Shown: one piece after another, positions 25,087-32,057 of the stretch
How the letters are laid out: each line of letters begins with the position of its first letter
How positions within the stretch are numbered: the stretch's first letter is position 1
From: an uncultured Clostridia bacterium
GTDB taxonomy: Bacteria; Bacillota; Clostridia; Christensenellales; Pumilibacteraceae
Reading direction: 5' to 3'
DNA: 37,182 nt
Assembly (NCBI GenBank): GCA_947066105.1
Contig: CAMSYM010000019.1
Coordinates: forward strand, 1 to 37,182
Made by a program: the position numbers and the translations under genes
The notes under the pieces: model-generated
What the model was told of the DNA's origin: nothing
The model's input: only the letters and a program-made list of their open reading frames with translations
Database searches by the model: none

Positions 25087-25115
25087 TTGACAAACCGCGT
25101 ACATTTTTTTATAAT
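25087..25115 (+). promoter_or_regulatory. Promoter of tRNA-Ser(GCU)
   Basis: TTGACA (25087-25092), 17 bases, TATAAT (25110-25115); the mature tRNA begins 12 bases after the -10 box. Confidence 0.85.
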
Positions 25116-25126
25116 GATAAAGCTAT

Positions 25127-25217
25127 GGAGAAGTACCCAAGTGGCTCAAGGGGCTCCCCTGCTAAGGGAGTAGTTCGGTAACACGGAGCGCGGGTTCAAA
25201 TCCCGCCTTCTCCGCCA
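25127..25217 (+). tRNA. tRNA-Ser(GCU)
   Basis: The 91-base gene has acceptor GGAGAAG/CTTCTCC, discriminator G and encoded CCA. The anticodon loop CTGCTAA reads GCU, serving AGC and AGU codons. The long variable arm (TAGTTCGGTAACACG region) is typical of tRNA-Ser, and the T-arm has GGTTCAAATCC. It is complete, unlike the tRNA-Ser(UGA) fragment at 7269-7324. Confidence 0.95.
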
Positions 25218-25219
25218 CA

Positions 25220-25261
25220 AGCACCCGATTTTGAACCCAAGCGGTTTAAGGGTGCTTTTTT
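25220..25261 (+). terminator. Terminator after tRNA-Ser(GCU)
   Basis: AGCACCC (25220-25226) pairs with GGGTGCT (25250-25256), and TTTTTT follows. Confidence 0.75.
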
Positions 25262-25392
25262 GTTTGTGAGATAATTTATGTAAAGTCGTAAAATTATTCT
25301 AAATGGTTTTATGTAATGACGATAATATTATTTTAATTACCCAAAATACAGACTATTAAATCAGTCGATAGCAAATAATTTAATAATAAGCG

Positions 25393-26097
25393 TTAAATTC
25401 TGTGGTTTCGCTTTGTACGATGAATAGTTTTTCCGTAGATTTCTTGCGCTTCCTTATAAAGAGAAAGCAATTCATTACTTTCAATCAGCCTAACGCCTTT
25501 TTCTTTTGCATATTTATGGGTCGGTTTAGTGAATAGATTATTGGTAATAACGTATAATTGCGTTGGATGATAGTAATTTATAGATTTCAATACTTGATCT
25601 ACGCTCTCTTTTCCCACCTTATTTTTCCAACGTTTTACTTGTATGGCAATGGTTTCATTTCCCTTTTCGGCTATTATATCAGCCCCGTGTTCATGCGAAT
25701 GTTTGCGAAGCACTTTACAAACATATCCGTGCATGGAATATATCCAAGCGATACATTCTTCTAAATCGGAATAGCTCATTTCATTTATATAAGTCGTATT
25801 TAGCCACCAAAACCAAAACCCCTTGTCTTTTGCTATATGTTTTAATCGCAGTGTTTCAAACAGCATACAGATCCCTAAAAAATTCATCTCAATGAACAAC
25901 ATTATATCGATTATTTTTAGATAATTAAGATTAAACAGTGAGTTAAAATTAAATATATGTGCATACAATAGCAAGAAGCCGCTCAACAAAGGCGCAATTA
26001 ATATTAGCAGAAGCCCCAAGGCTAGCGTGACTTTTGGATTGTCAACATCAGTCATTCGTTTCCATAAATCTTTTAGAATAATTATTTGCGCAAACAT
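25393..26097 (-). CDS. Membrane-anchored Mrr-like restriction endonuclease
   Basis: The protein is 234 residues. Two hydrophobic segments (about 24-47 and 62-84) precede a linker and a restriction-endonuclease domain of the Mrr_cat type (about 108-215). The catalytic core reads HGADIIAEKGNETIAIQVKRW: the Asp and the Q-x-K variant of D-x(n)-(E/Q)-x-K are in place, and a downstream Q (SVDQVLKS) fits the family. Mrr-type domains cleave modified DNA, and membrane-tethered forms are common but poorly studied. GGAGAG lies before the ATG. It is a lone gene 130 bases beyond a tRNA terminator, a usual landing site for accessory genes. Confidence 0.85.
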   Translation of the reverse strand: MFAQIIILKDLWKRMTDVDNPKVTLALGLLLILIAPLLSGFLLLYAHIFNFNSLFNLNYLKIIDIMLFIEMNFLGICMLFETLRLKHIAKDKGFWFWWLNTTYINEMSYSDLEECIAWIYSMHGYVCKVLRKHSHEHGADIIAEKGNETIAIQVKRWKNKVGKESVDQVLKSINYYHPTQLYVITNNLFTKPTHKYAKEKGVRLIESNELLSLYKEAQEIYGKTIHRTKRNHRI

Positions 26098-26121
26098 AGT
26101 ATTCTCTCCGTTTTTTTATTT

Positions 26122-26150
26122 ATTTTATACTAAAATATGATTTTTGTCAA
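26122..26150 (-). promoter_or_regulatory. Promoter of the Mrr-like gene
   Basis: On the minus strand TTGACA (26150-26145), 17 bases and TAAAAT (26127-26122) precede the gene by about 25 bases. Confidence 0.65.
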
Positions 26151-26159
26151 TTTGATCTT

Positions 26160-26336
26160 ATGAACGGTAACGACGGCTTATGTACGTTCGGTTTCGGTGT
26201 GCACGACGGCACAGCCGAAATTATGTGCGAAAAGTACAATACTCTCGGATATAGCTCGGTATTTCATAAAAACGATGCGTATAAAACTCAAAAAATTGTC
26301 GAACAAATCAATGAAGAGTTAATTAATTTAAAGTAA
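26160..26336 (+). pseudogene. 58-codon gene remnant
   Basis: An open frame starts at an ATG with no ribosome binding site, ten bases from the -35 box of the divergent Mrr-like gene. It encodes 58 residues with normal protein-like composition (TFGFGVHDGTAEIMCEKYNT and later KIVEQINEELINLK). The absence of start signals and the ordinary amphipathic C-terminal helix suggest the 3' end of a longer gene whose front was lost. I do not recognise the family. Confidence 0.4.
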
Positions 26337-26427
26337 ATGCACAAGGGAATGCGGTGACAAGTACCTTATATAAAAACGTCGATTTGTATGTATGTCAACG
26401 GATTTTTACGCATGCGCAAAAAACATA

Positions 26428-26928
26428 TTATGTTCGCTCATTCGACAAGGTTGTCGAATCGACGACCCGACAGCCTTTGCTTTCGTAGTATTTCAGCATT
26501 TCGGGGATATTCTTTTTGTCGTAGCTCGTTATGCAATCGGATAAAACGCAAACGCCGTAGTTTGCTTTGCGTAAATTATAGCAAGACGATTTGACGCATA
26601 TGGCGGCGTCCGCGCCGGCAATGTAAAAGTCGTTTATACCGTTGCCGTCGATAAAATCCGAAAACTCCTTACAGCTCAGCATATTGCTTTTGTATTTCGT
26701 GAAAATATCGTTCGACACAATCTTCAATTCCGAAACCAATTCGACGCCGTGAGTGCCGTGCTTGAATGTTCGCGTACCCGCGGACAAGTTCTCGTGTTTT
26801 ATATAAACGACATGAAGACCGTTAGACGCCGCCCATTCGATCGCGTTATTGACATTGTCTATAATATCTTTGTAATTTTTGGTAATGTCGTTTTGAAGGT
26901 CTATCACCACCAAGGCTTTGTTTTGCAT
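26428..26928 (-). CDS. Isochorismatase-family cysteine hydrolase
   Basis: The protein is 166 residues with AGGAGA before the ATG. It is an alpha/beta hydrolase of the isochorismatase-like family with the triad visible: Asp10 in VVIDLQND, Lys78 in DIFTKYKSNML and Cys111 in DAAICVKSSC. The family includes nicotinamidases and other amidases as well as orphan hydrolases; the substrate cannot be told here. It is divergent from a WYL-domain regulator, which probably controls it. Confidence 0.88.
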   Translation of the reverse strand: MQNKALVVIDLQNDITKNYKDIIDNVNNAIEWAASNGLHVVYIKHENLSAGTRTFKHGTHGVELVSELKIVSNDIFTKYKSNMLSCKEFSDFIDGNGINDFYIAGADAAICVKSSCYNLRKANYGVCVLSDCITSYDKKNIPEMLKYYESKGCRVVDSTTLSNERT

Positions 26929-26978
26929 TGTGAGTTCTCCTGCGATTTATCGATCGGCTTTATTGTAACATATAATAG

Positions 26979-27007
26979 TTGACATCACTATGGCAACGAT
27001 ATATAAT
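26979..27007 (+). promoter_or_regulatory. Promoter of the WYL regulator gene
   Basis: TTGACA (26979-26984), 17 bases, TATAAT (27002-27007), 31 bases before the chosen GTG start. It lies in the 110-bp region shared with the divergent hydrolase gene. Confidence 0.75.
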
Positions 27008-27038
27008 TAATAAAAACAATTATTATAGGTATCGTAGA

Positions 27039-27977
27039 GTGAAAATTGACAGACTGATCGGCATTATAACGACACTGCTCGATAAAAAACGAATAGGCGC
27101 GCAGGAATTGGCGGATATGTTCGAAGTATCGCGGCGCACGATCTATCGCGACATAGACGCTATCAACATGGCGGGCGTGCCGATTTGTTCGACTTCGGGC
27201 GTAGGCGGCGGCTTTGAGATCATGCAAAACTACAAGCTCGAAAAAAATGTGTTTACCGTCGCCGATCTTACGGCTATTTTGACGGGACTTTACAGCGTTA
27301 CCGATTTGGTGCGCGGCGACGAGTTGATGAACGCTCTAGCAAAGGTCAAAAGCTTTATTCCCGCCGACAGAGCAAAGGATGTCGAATTAAAAGCGAATCG
27401 GATATGCATCGATCTAAGCCCGTGGACGGGGAACAAAGATACGGAACGGTATTTGTCGATCGTAAAAACGGCTCTGACGGAAAGCAGGTTGCTTTCGTTC
27501 GAGTATGTCGACTGCCACGGGAATAGAACAAAGCGCACCGTCGAGCCGTACCGACTAATAATCAAAAGCAATCATTGGTATTTTCAGGGTTACTGTCGCA
27601 TGCGAAATGATTTTCGTCTGTTCCGTCTGTGCCGTATTTTGGATATGCGTATGAGCGAAGAAACATTTTTACCGCGAGAATCGCAAAAACCGCAGTTGGA
27701 TTTCGCCGACATTTTGGCGACCATGGAAACTAAAATAAAACTGCGCATCCATCGATCGGTGATGGACAGGGTACTCGATCATTGCTCCTACGACGATATT
27801 TCGCCCGACGGCGACGAGCATTATATCGTTCTGTTCCCGTTTATTTCAAACGATTATTATTACGACATTCTTTTAAGCTTCGGCAATAAATGCGAGTGCT
27901 TGGAGCCGTCGCATGTCCGTGCGGAATTAGTGCGGCGCGTTCGAGATATTTTGGCTTTGTATCAAAACCGAACTTAA
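27039..27977 (+). CDS. HTH-WYL transcriptional regulator (YafY type)
   Basis: The protein is 312 residues from the GTG at 27039. This start gives the family N-terminus (V/M)KIDRLIGIITTLL; the longer reading would overlap the promoter. The winged helix-turn-helix spans about residues 1-60 with ELADMFEVSRRTIYRDIDAI. The WYL domain lies at about 135-200 with HWYFQGYCRMRNDFR, and a WCX-like C-terminal region follows. WYL domains sense nucleotides or other ligands. The divergent isochorismatase-like gene is the likely target. Confidence 0.9.
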   Translation: MKIDRLIGIITTLLDKKRIGAQELADMFEVSRRTIYRDIDAINMAGVPICSTSGVGGGFEIMQNYKLEKNVFTVADLTAILTGLYSVTDLVRGDELMNALAKVKSFIPADRAKDVELKANRICIDLSPWTGNKDTERYLSIVKTALTESRLLSFEYVDCHGNRTKRTVEPYRLIIKSNHWYFQGYCRMRNDFRLFRLCRILDMRMSEETFLPRESQKPQLDFADILATMETKIKLRIHRSVMDRVLDHCSYDDISPDGDEHYIVLFPFISNDYYYDILLSFGNKCECLEPSHVRAELVRRVRDILALYQNRT

Positions 27978-28014
27978 TTTGATCGCGGTAGATATATTTA
28001 CGGTTTGATCGCGG
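27978..28014 (+). repeat. Two direct copies of an 11-bp sequence
   Basis: TTTGATCGCGG occurs at 27978-27988 and 28004-28014, 26 bp apart, directly after the WYL gene. The GCGCAG/CTGCGC hairpin near 28042-28058 follows. They may be operator-like sites or a chance duplication. Confidence 0.4.
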
Positions 28015-28111
28015 ACGCCTTTCGGCGATCCGTATTTCGGCGCAGTCGGTCTGCGCTTATGTCCGCATAAAACGATCTCCGAAAATTTTTTCGATGTTCG
28101 GCATAAAACGC

Positions 28112-28140
28112 TTGACAACGTCTTATCCGTGATATATACT
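28112..28140 (+). promoter_or_regulatory. Promoter of the lexA-like gene
   Basis: TTGACA (28112-28117), 17 bases, TATACT (28135-28140). The predicted start falls inside the palindrome at 28144-28159. Confidence 0.8.
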
Positions 28141-28143
28141 AAG

Positions 28144-28159
28144 TGCAACAACTGTTGCA
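28144..28159. promoter_or_regulatory. Palindromic operator at the lexA transcription start
   Basis: TGCAACA and TGTTGCA are exact reverse complements around AC, placed just after the -10 box where a bound repressor would block initiation. It is probably the LexA-like protein's own operator. It differs from the Bacillus SOS box (CGAAC-N4-GTTCG type). Confidence 0.65.
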
Positions 28160-28177
28160 ATTAGGCAGAAGGTAAAT

Positions 28178-28777
28178 ATGCGGAGCAAGGACAGGGAATT
28201 AAAAGACCGAATAAAGGCATACATAGAGCAAACGGCGGAGCGCGGCGGAAACTGTCCGTCGTATCGGGATATTGCGAGCGCGCTTGATACGAGCGCGAGT
28301 TCGGTGTGCAGGTATCTTTCGGCTATGGAGAACGACGGCGAAGTGGCGCTCGGCGAATTCGGGTACGAAACGCGGGCGATGCGGCGCGGCGAAAAGCCGA
28401 CGGTCCGCGTTCCCATTCTCGGCAGCGTGCCTTGCGGACCGCTTACCGAAGAATACGAGAGTATAGACGGGTATTTGAAACTGCCCGTGTCGTTAGTCGG
28501 TCAGGGCAAGTTTTTCGTGCTTACGGCGAGCGGCGACAGCATGACGGGCGCAGGGATAGACGACGGCGATCTGGTGCTTGTAAGGCAACAGGAGAATGCG
28601 AACGACGGGGAGATCGCGGTCGCGCTCGTCGACAACGAGGTGACGCTCAAACGCGTTTATCGCGACGAAGCCAACAGGCGAATAGTTCTGCATCCCGAAA
28701 ACGACGGCATGGACGACATAATAGTCGACGAGTGTAAAATACAGGGCGTAGCGGTAAAGGTGATAAAGGATCTGTAA
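28178..28777 (+). CDS. lexA: LexA-family autocleaving repressor
   Basis: The protein is 199 residues. The N-terminal winged helix (about 10-65, with CPSYRDIASALDTSASSVCR) resembles the LexA DNA-binding domain. A latent peptidase follows: cleavage region VPILGSVPCGPL with Cys86-Gly87 where most LexA proteins have Ala-Gly, the catalytic Ser121 in ASGDSMTGAGI, and Lys158 in EVTLKRVYR. AGAAGG precedes the ATG. The palindrome at its transcription start fits autorepression. It may be the chromosomal LexA or a specialised copy guarding the phage-derived genes that follow. Confidence 0.88.
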   Translation: MRSKDRELKDRIKAYIEQTAERGGNCPSYRDIASALDTSASSVCRYLSAMENDGEVALGEFGYETRAMRRGEKPTVRVPILGSVPCGPLTEEYESIDGYLKLPVSLVGQGKFFVLTASGDSMTGAGIDDGDLVLVRQQENANDGEIAVALVDNEVTLKRVYRDEANRRIVLHPENDGMDDIIVDECKIQGVAVKVIKDL

Positions 28778-28890
28778 GCGGAAGCGGATATTTCGGCGGG
28801 ATAGATCGGGCGCTTTGACTGAATAAGCGTTGTTGATTTTTTGACCGATATCGGCGAATAACGGAAAGTATAAGAGAAAGGAGAAATATT

Positions 28891-29064
28891 ATGGCAAAAC
28901 GAACCGATTTAAAATGCCCGTTTTGCGGCTCGCTCATCGTAAGCGTGGGCGTCTGCAAGGATCTGGTAGTGACCTGTCACGAGTGCAAGGCGTCGCTGTT
29001 GATAACCAAAAACGACGACGGGTCGTGTATCGTCAGTGCGAAGCCGCACAAGCAGGCGGGCTGA
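28891..29064 (+). CDS. Small zinc-ribbon protein (Com-like)
   Basis: The protein is 57 residues, preceded by AAAGGAG. Two C-x2-C knuckles (CPFCGS at about 9-14 and CHECKAS at about 29-35) with strands between them form a zinc ribbon. The tail is basic. Short ribbons of this sort are frequent in phage and phage-like clusters, for example Mu Com-type translation regulators, but the resemblance is structural only. It lies 113 bases after lexA, upstream of the phage-derived cluster. Confidence 0.65.
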   Translation: MAKRTDLKCPFCGSLIVSVGVCKDLVVTCHECKASLLITKNDDGSCIVSAKPHKQAG

Positions 29065-29200
29065 GACCGCACGGTTTACAACAAAATAAAATAACGTATT
29101 TCGACGACGGACAGCGGCGGTAGCAAGCGTAAGACCAACTGCGTATCGGGATATAAGTTGTGCAGAAACCGAAGTTATCCGTAAACGGAAGCTATCAATG

Positions 29201-29250
29201 CCTCACAAGGACAGGACCGAAAAGGCTTTTCTTGTGAGGATTTTTATTTT
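29201..29250 (+). terminator. Intrinsic terminator
   Basis: CCTCACAAG (29201-29209) pairs with CTTGTGAGG (29231-29239), followed by ATTTTTATTTT. The 21-base loop holds a smaller AAAAG-GC-TTTT fold. Confidence 0.75.
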
Positions 29251-29253
29251 CTT

Positions 29254-29293
29254 AAAAGCCCGTCGCGTTCCGTCCGAGCGCGGTCGGGCTTTT
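29254..29293. terminator. Second, possibly two-way terminator
   Basis: AAAAGCCCG (29254-29262) pairs exactly with CGGGCTTTT (29285-29293). A- and T-runs sit on both sides, so it could act in either direction. With the previous terminator it separates the lexA/zinc-ribbon genes from the holin-RHS cluster. Confidence 0.55.
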
Positions 29294-29363
29294 GCGTTTG
29301 AGATGCTTTGCAGGCGTAGCTCTGATCGGTAAAAAATTTACTTTATATAACGGAGAACACAAA

Positions 29364-29873
29364 ATGAAATGGAATAACGGCAGAGAACGCGCCGAATTCG
29401 AGCGCGAGCAAAAAAAGTTGAGAGCGCGGTATGCGCGAGTCGGCATGACCGAATCGCAGATCGCGTCGATGTACGATTTCGACAAGCGGACGTTCAACGG
29501 GAACCGCAGGGAAGCCGAACACACGCAAAGCATGTGTTTTTCGGCGTTCGCCGACGGCGTGCCCGACGACGGGCAGACGCCGCTGTATAAGAGATTTTAT
29601 TCGGAGCTTACCGTCGAGCTCGACGTATGCGCGGCGTCGCGGTTTTCTTGGATAGAAGAAATAAGCGACGACGGCATGGCGCGCGCGTTGAAAAGCCTGT
29701 CGCGCGAGCGGCTCGAAATATTGACTATGCTCGTCATCGACGGCATGACGCAAGCGGAAATAGCTCGCGCAAAGGGCGTATCGCAACAGTACATATCGCA
29801 GATCGCGATAAAGATCAAAAAAATCTTGGGGGAAGCGCTTGTAAAAAAAGCGGTTTCGTCGGCTACCACTTAA
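29364..29873 (+). CDS. Sigma-70 region 4-like regulator of phage type
   Basis: The protein is 169 residues from the ATG at 29364, with CGGAGAAC eight bases upstream; a longer in-frame start has no such site. The C-terminal 50 residues are a sigma region 4-type helix-turn-helix: LSRERLEILTMLVIDGMTQ, then AEIARAKGVSQQYISQIAIK. The N-terminal part (RARYARVGMTESQIASMY) has a second short helix-turn-helix-like stretch. There is no clear region 2, so it may be a late-gene activator or a divergent sigma factor. As first gene of the holin-RHS cluster it is the likely regulator of that operon, comparable in position to TcdR in the C. difficile toxin locus. Confidence 0.7.
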   Translation: MKWNNGRERAEFEREQKKLRARYARVGMTESQIASMYDFDKRTFNGNRREAEHTQSMCFSAFADGVPDDGQTPLYKRFYSELTVELDVCAASRFSWIEEISDDGMARALKSLSRERLEILTMLVIDGMTQAEIARAKGVSQQYISQIAIKIKKILGEALVKKAVSSATT

Positions 29874-29899
29874 ACGGTAGAACTATCGGGAGGTAATTC

Positions 29900-30229
29900 A
29901 TGGAAAACTTGGAATGGATATTGTCGTTGGCGGTGACCGCGTTGAGTCTTGCGGTCGCGTGCGCGTCGTTTTTGATCAAGCTCGTACAAGCGTTGCGCGA
30001 CAAGATCAAGGCGAAAAAGCGCGGCGAGCTGTTGGACGCCGTCGCGCCGATAATGGAGATCGCGGAGAACTGCGTAAAATACGACGGCGCGGACAAAAAG
30101 CGATACGTCATGCACAGCGTAGCCGAATACGCGGCGGAAAACGGGATAGCTTTCGACGCAAAAGCCGTTGCGGACAAGATCGAAGAGCTTGTAGCGTTTT
30201 CCAAGCAAGTCAACAAAAGAGAGAAATGA
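29900..30229 (+). CDS. Holin (LLH-type phage holin)
   Basis: The protein is 109 residues with GGGAGGT before the ATG. One transmembrane helix (about 8-29) is followed by a basic stretch (DKIKAKKRGE). The helical tail has the recognisable pattern APIMEIAENCVKYDGADKKR then VADKIEELVAFSKQVNK, as in LLH phage holins. Holins make membrane lesions that release endolysin or large proteins. No endolysin gene is visible between here and the right edge, so protein export rather than lysis is possible. Confidence 0.75.
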   Translation: MENLEWILSLAVTALSLAVACASFLIKLVQALRDKIKAKKRGELLDAVAPIMEIAENCVKYDGADKKRYVMHSVAEYAAENGIAFDAKAVADKIEELVAFSKQVNKREK

Positions 30230-30351
30230 CAATGAACGAAAAATTGCAAAGGTTTGTCGATCGCTTGAAACAAGCGCAACAAAGATCGGGATCAACGGTA
30301 GCGAACGCGACCGAAAAAAATATCGATCCGCAAAGATCGGGAGGTAAGATC

Positions 30352-30879
30352 ATGAAAACATTCGTTAACAGAAACACACAGTACCCCGGACGTGTCAAGC
30401 TGACAAAAGTGTCGGAAGATCCGACGGGAACTATCTACGACAGCACGCCTGCGGAAGGCACGGTGTACAATGCGGGAACGCCGCTCGATGCGGAAACGTT
30501 CAACGACGCGTTCGACGAGCTTAAAAACGCCGACAAGCTGTACCGTCACCGTATTCGCCTGACGGGCGGCGGCAGTGCGAACACGGGCGGAGCAACGCCC
30601 GTCGGCGCGATCGAGATCTATACGCGGACGGAAACCGCATTGACGACGGCGTCCGCCGTAGCGTCCGCAATGGGCGTAACCAGCGGATCGACGGACGTGC
30701 CTGCCTGCGGGTGCGCATACAGCGGCAACAACACTGTAACGATAACGGGCGCGAAGGTGAGCGCGTCGGGCATAACGCTTTACGGAATGTATTTCGGCTA
30801 TGCGTCTGGTAACGGCGCCATACAGCGCGTGAGCGTGTCTGTTACGAGCGTTACGGACGCAGTGACGGAGATAAAATAA
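30352..30879 (+). CDS. Phage tail/baseplate-associated protein
   Basis: The protein is 175 residues from the ATG at 30352, which has the strong site GGGAGGTAAGATC. The N-terminus MKTFVNRNTQYPGRVKLTKV then GTVYNAGTPLDAETFN is the conserved head of small phage tail-fibre or baseplate proteins in Bacillota. The C-terminal half is rich in Gly, Ser, Thr and Val and beta-strand-like, as in fibre tips. The frame is open upstream to the holin, so a start at 30226 or 30232 (MNEKLQRFVDRLK) would add about 40 residues. No endolysin or capsid gene accompanies it. Confidence 0.65.
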   Translation: MKTFVNRNTQYPGRVKLTKVSEDPTGTIYDSTPAEGTVYNAGTPLDAETFNDAFDELKNADKLYRHRIRLTGGGSANTGGATPVGAIEIYTRTETALTTASAVASAMGVTSGSTDVPACGCAYSGNNTVTITGAKVSASGITLYGMYFGYASGNGAIQRVSVSVTSVTDAVTEIK

Positions 30880-30891
30880 AGGAGCGGCGAC

Positions 30892-31341
30892 ATGGGGCTA
30901 AAAATACAGGGAAATACCGTGACGGCGCAAAGCAAAGTCACGGTATTCGGCAACGATTGCAACGTCGTACAAATGTACGGCAACGAAGTATGGAAAAAAC
31001 AGACCGACGAATGGGAAACATTGTTTTCGGGTACGAAAGTTTTCAATTCTTCCGGAAGCATGTATATTTACGGACTGAGTCCGAACGATACAGTAACGGT
31101 CACGGCTGACGGCGGATTTGTCGAATATGCGGAAAACGCGAACTATTGGCACCCCGCGTCGATGACGCGTCAACAACTGCCCGCGAGTTTGAGTTATTAT
31201 TCGTACGCGAGCATCGAATTGAGCGTAGGCACAAACGAGCTGAATATCGTATTCAAAGATAGCGATCTGTCGTTTAAAGGTAGCGTAGTCAAATATGTTC
31301 CCGCGGGGATCAACATCACCGAAATAAGGAGAAAGCGATGA
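30892..31341 (+). CDS. Beta-rich protein of the tail/RHS cluster
   Basis: The protein is 149 residues with AAAGGAG before the ATG. It begins MGLKIQGNTVTAQSKVTVFG and is rich in Val, Thr, Tyr and Asn, with alternating hydrophobic residues as in beta-sandwich tail or adhesion proteins. There is no signal peptide and no cysteine cluster. I do not recognise the family. Its stop overlaps the next start (ATGA), so it belongs to the operon. Confidence 0.55.
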   Translation: MGLKIQGNTVTAQSKVTVFGNDCNVVQMYGNEVWKKQTDEWETLFSGTKVFNSSGSMYIYGLSPNDTVTVTADGGFVEYAENANYWHPASMTRQQLPASLSYYSYASIELSVGTNELNIVFKDSDLSFKGSVVKYVPAGINITEIRRKR

Positions 31342-32057
31342 AAATATCCGTGATAATACCGATACACGATCTTGAAAAAGAGATCGTCGAGTGCCTTAAC
31401 AGCGTTGCGGCGCAGGACTTCGACAAACGCGAATACGAGATTCTCGCCGTATTGGATAATTGCTCCGACGGCACGGAAGCCGTCATAAACGCATGGCGCG
31501 GCTTGCATCCCGACGTTGATATCAAAACGTTCGCGGCGAACTGCGGCAGTCCCGGCGGGGCGAGAAACGTCGGGCTGGACAACGCGTCGGGCGAATATGT
31601 GTTGTTCATAGACGGCGACGACTATTTGATGGACGGTTCGGCGATGAACGTACTGTATAACGCCGTGCAAGGGCATAACGCCGTAAGAGCGACAAAGCAC
31701 GGGGTAAACGATATCCACGGCGATTTCAGTAAGCGGTTGACGCTGTGGCTGCACTTTTTTTCGCGCGAGCTTATAGGCGACAGCAGGTTCACCGACATGC
31801 TTCTCAACGAGGATTTCGAATTCGTAAAACGCATACGCAACAAGGCGGGATACGACGAAGTCACGGTAAGCACGCCGTTGTATTTTTACAATTACGACAG
31901 GCAAAGAATGCTTGACCGCATACATAACGTCGTGCGGCTCTCTTGCGAAAGGGAGCAACAAGGCTTGCCGCCGCTCTGCGTGTTCGACGAGTTTATACGC
32001 GACGACGTCGACGAAGAAACAAGGCGAAAAATTCTCGCTTGCCGAAATGAAGCTTAA
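31338..32057 (+). CDS. Family 2 glycosyltransferase
   Basis: The protein is 239 residues, with start overlapping the previous stop. The GT-A fold is evident: MKISVIIPIHDLE, then LAVLDNCSDGTE, GSPGGARNVGLD, and the D-x-D motif LFIDGDDYLMDG (about 90-100), then EDFEFVKRI. There are no transmembrane segments. It would transfer a sugar from a nucleotide-sugar donor. Sitting inside a tail/RHS cluster rather than a capsule locus, it may glycosylate one of the neighbouring proteins; that is inference. Confidence 0.85.
   Translation: MKISVIIPIHDLEKEIVECLNSVAAQDFDKREYEILAVLDNCSDGTEAVINAWRGLHPDVDIKTFAANCGSPGGARNVGLDNASGEYVLFIDGDDYLMDGSAMNVLYNAVQGHNAVRATKHGVNDIHGDFSKRLTLWLHFFSRELIGDSRFTDMLLNEDFEFVKRIRNKAGYDEVTVSTPLYFYNYDRQRMLDRIHNVVRLSCEREQQGLPPLCVFDEFIRDDVDEETRRKILACRNEA

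Larger units (their letters stand above)
29065..29363 (+). ncRNA. Gene-free stretch with RNA-like folding and tandem terminators
   Basis: There is no reading frame with coding character. Local pairings include CAACT/AGTTG (about 29132-29155) and TCCG-TAAA-CGGA (about 29178-29189), ending in the intrinsic terminator at 29201-29250. That layout suits a small transcript of about 150-190 bases, or the leader of the following operon. I match it to no known RNA family. Confidence 0.3.

Noticed and set aside
24918-25181. An 87-codon plus-strand frame ahead of and into tRNA-Ser(GCU)
   Set aside because: It contains the tRNA promoter and runs into the tRNA gene, has no ribosome binding site, and its composition is not protein-like.
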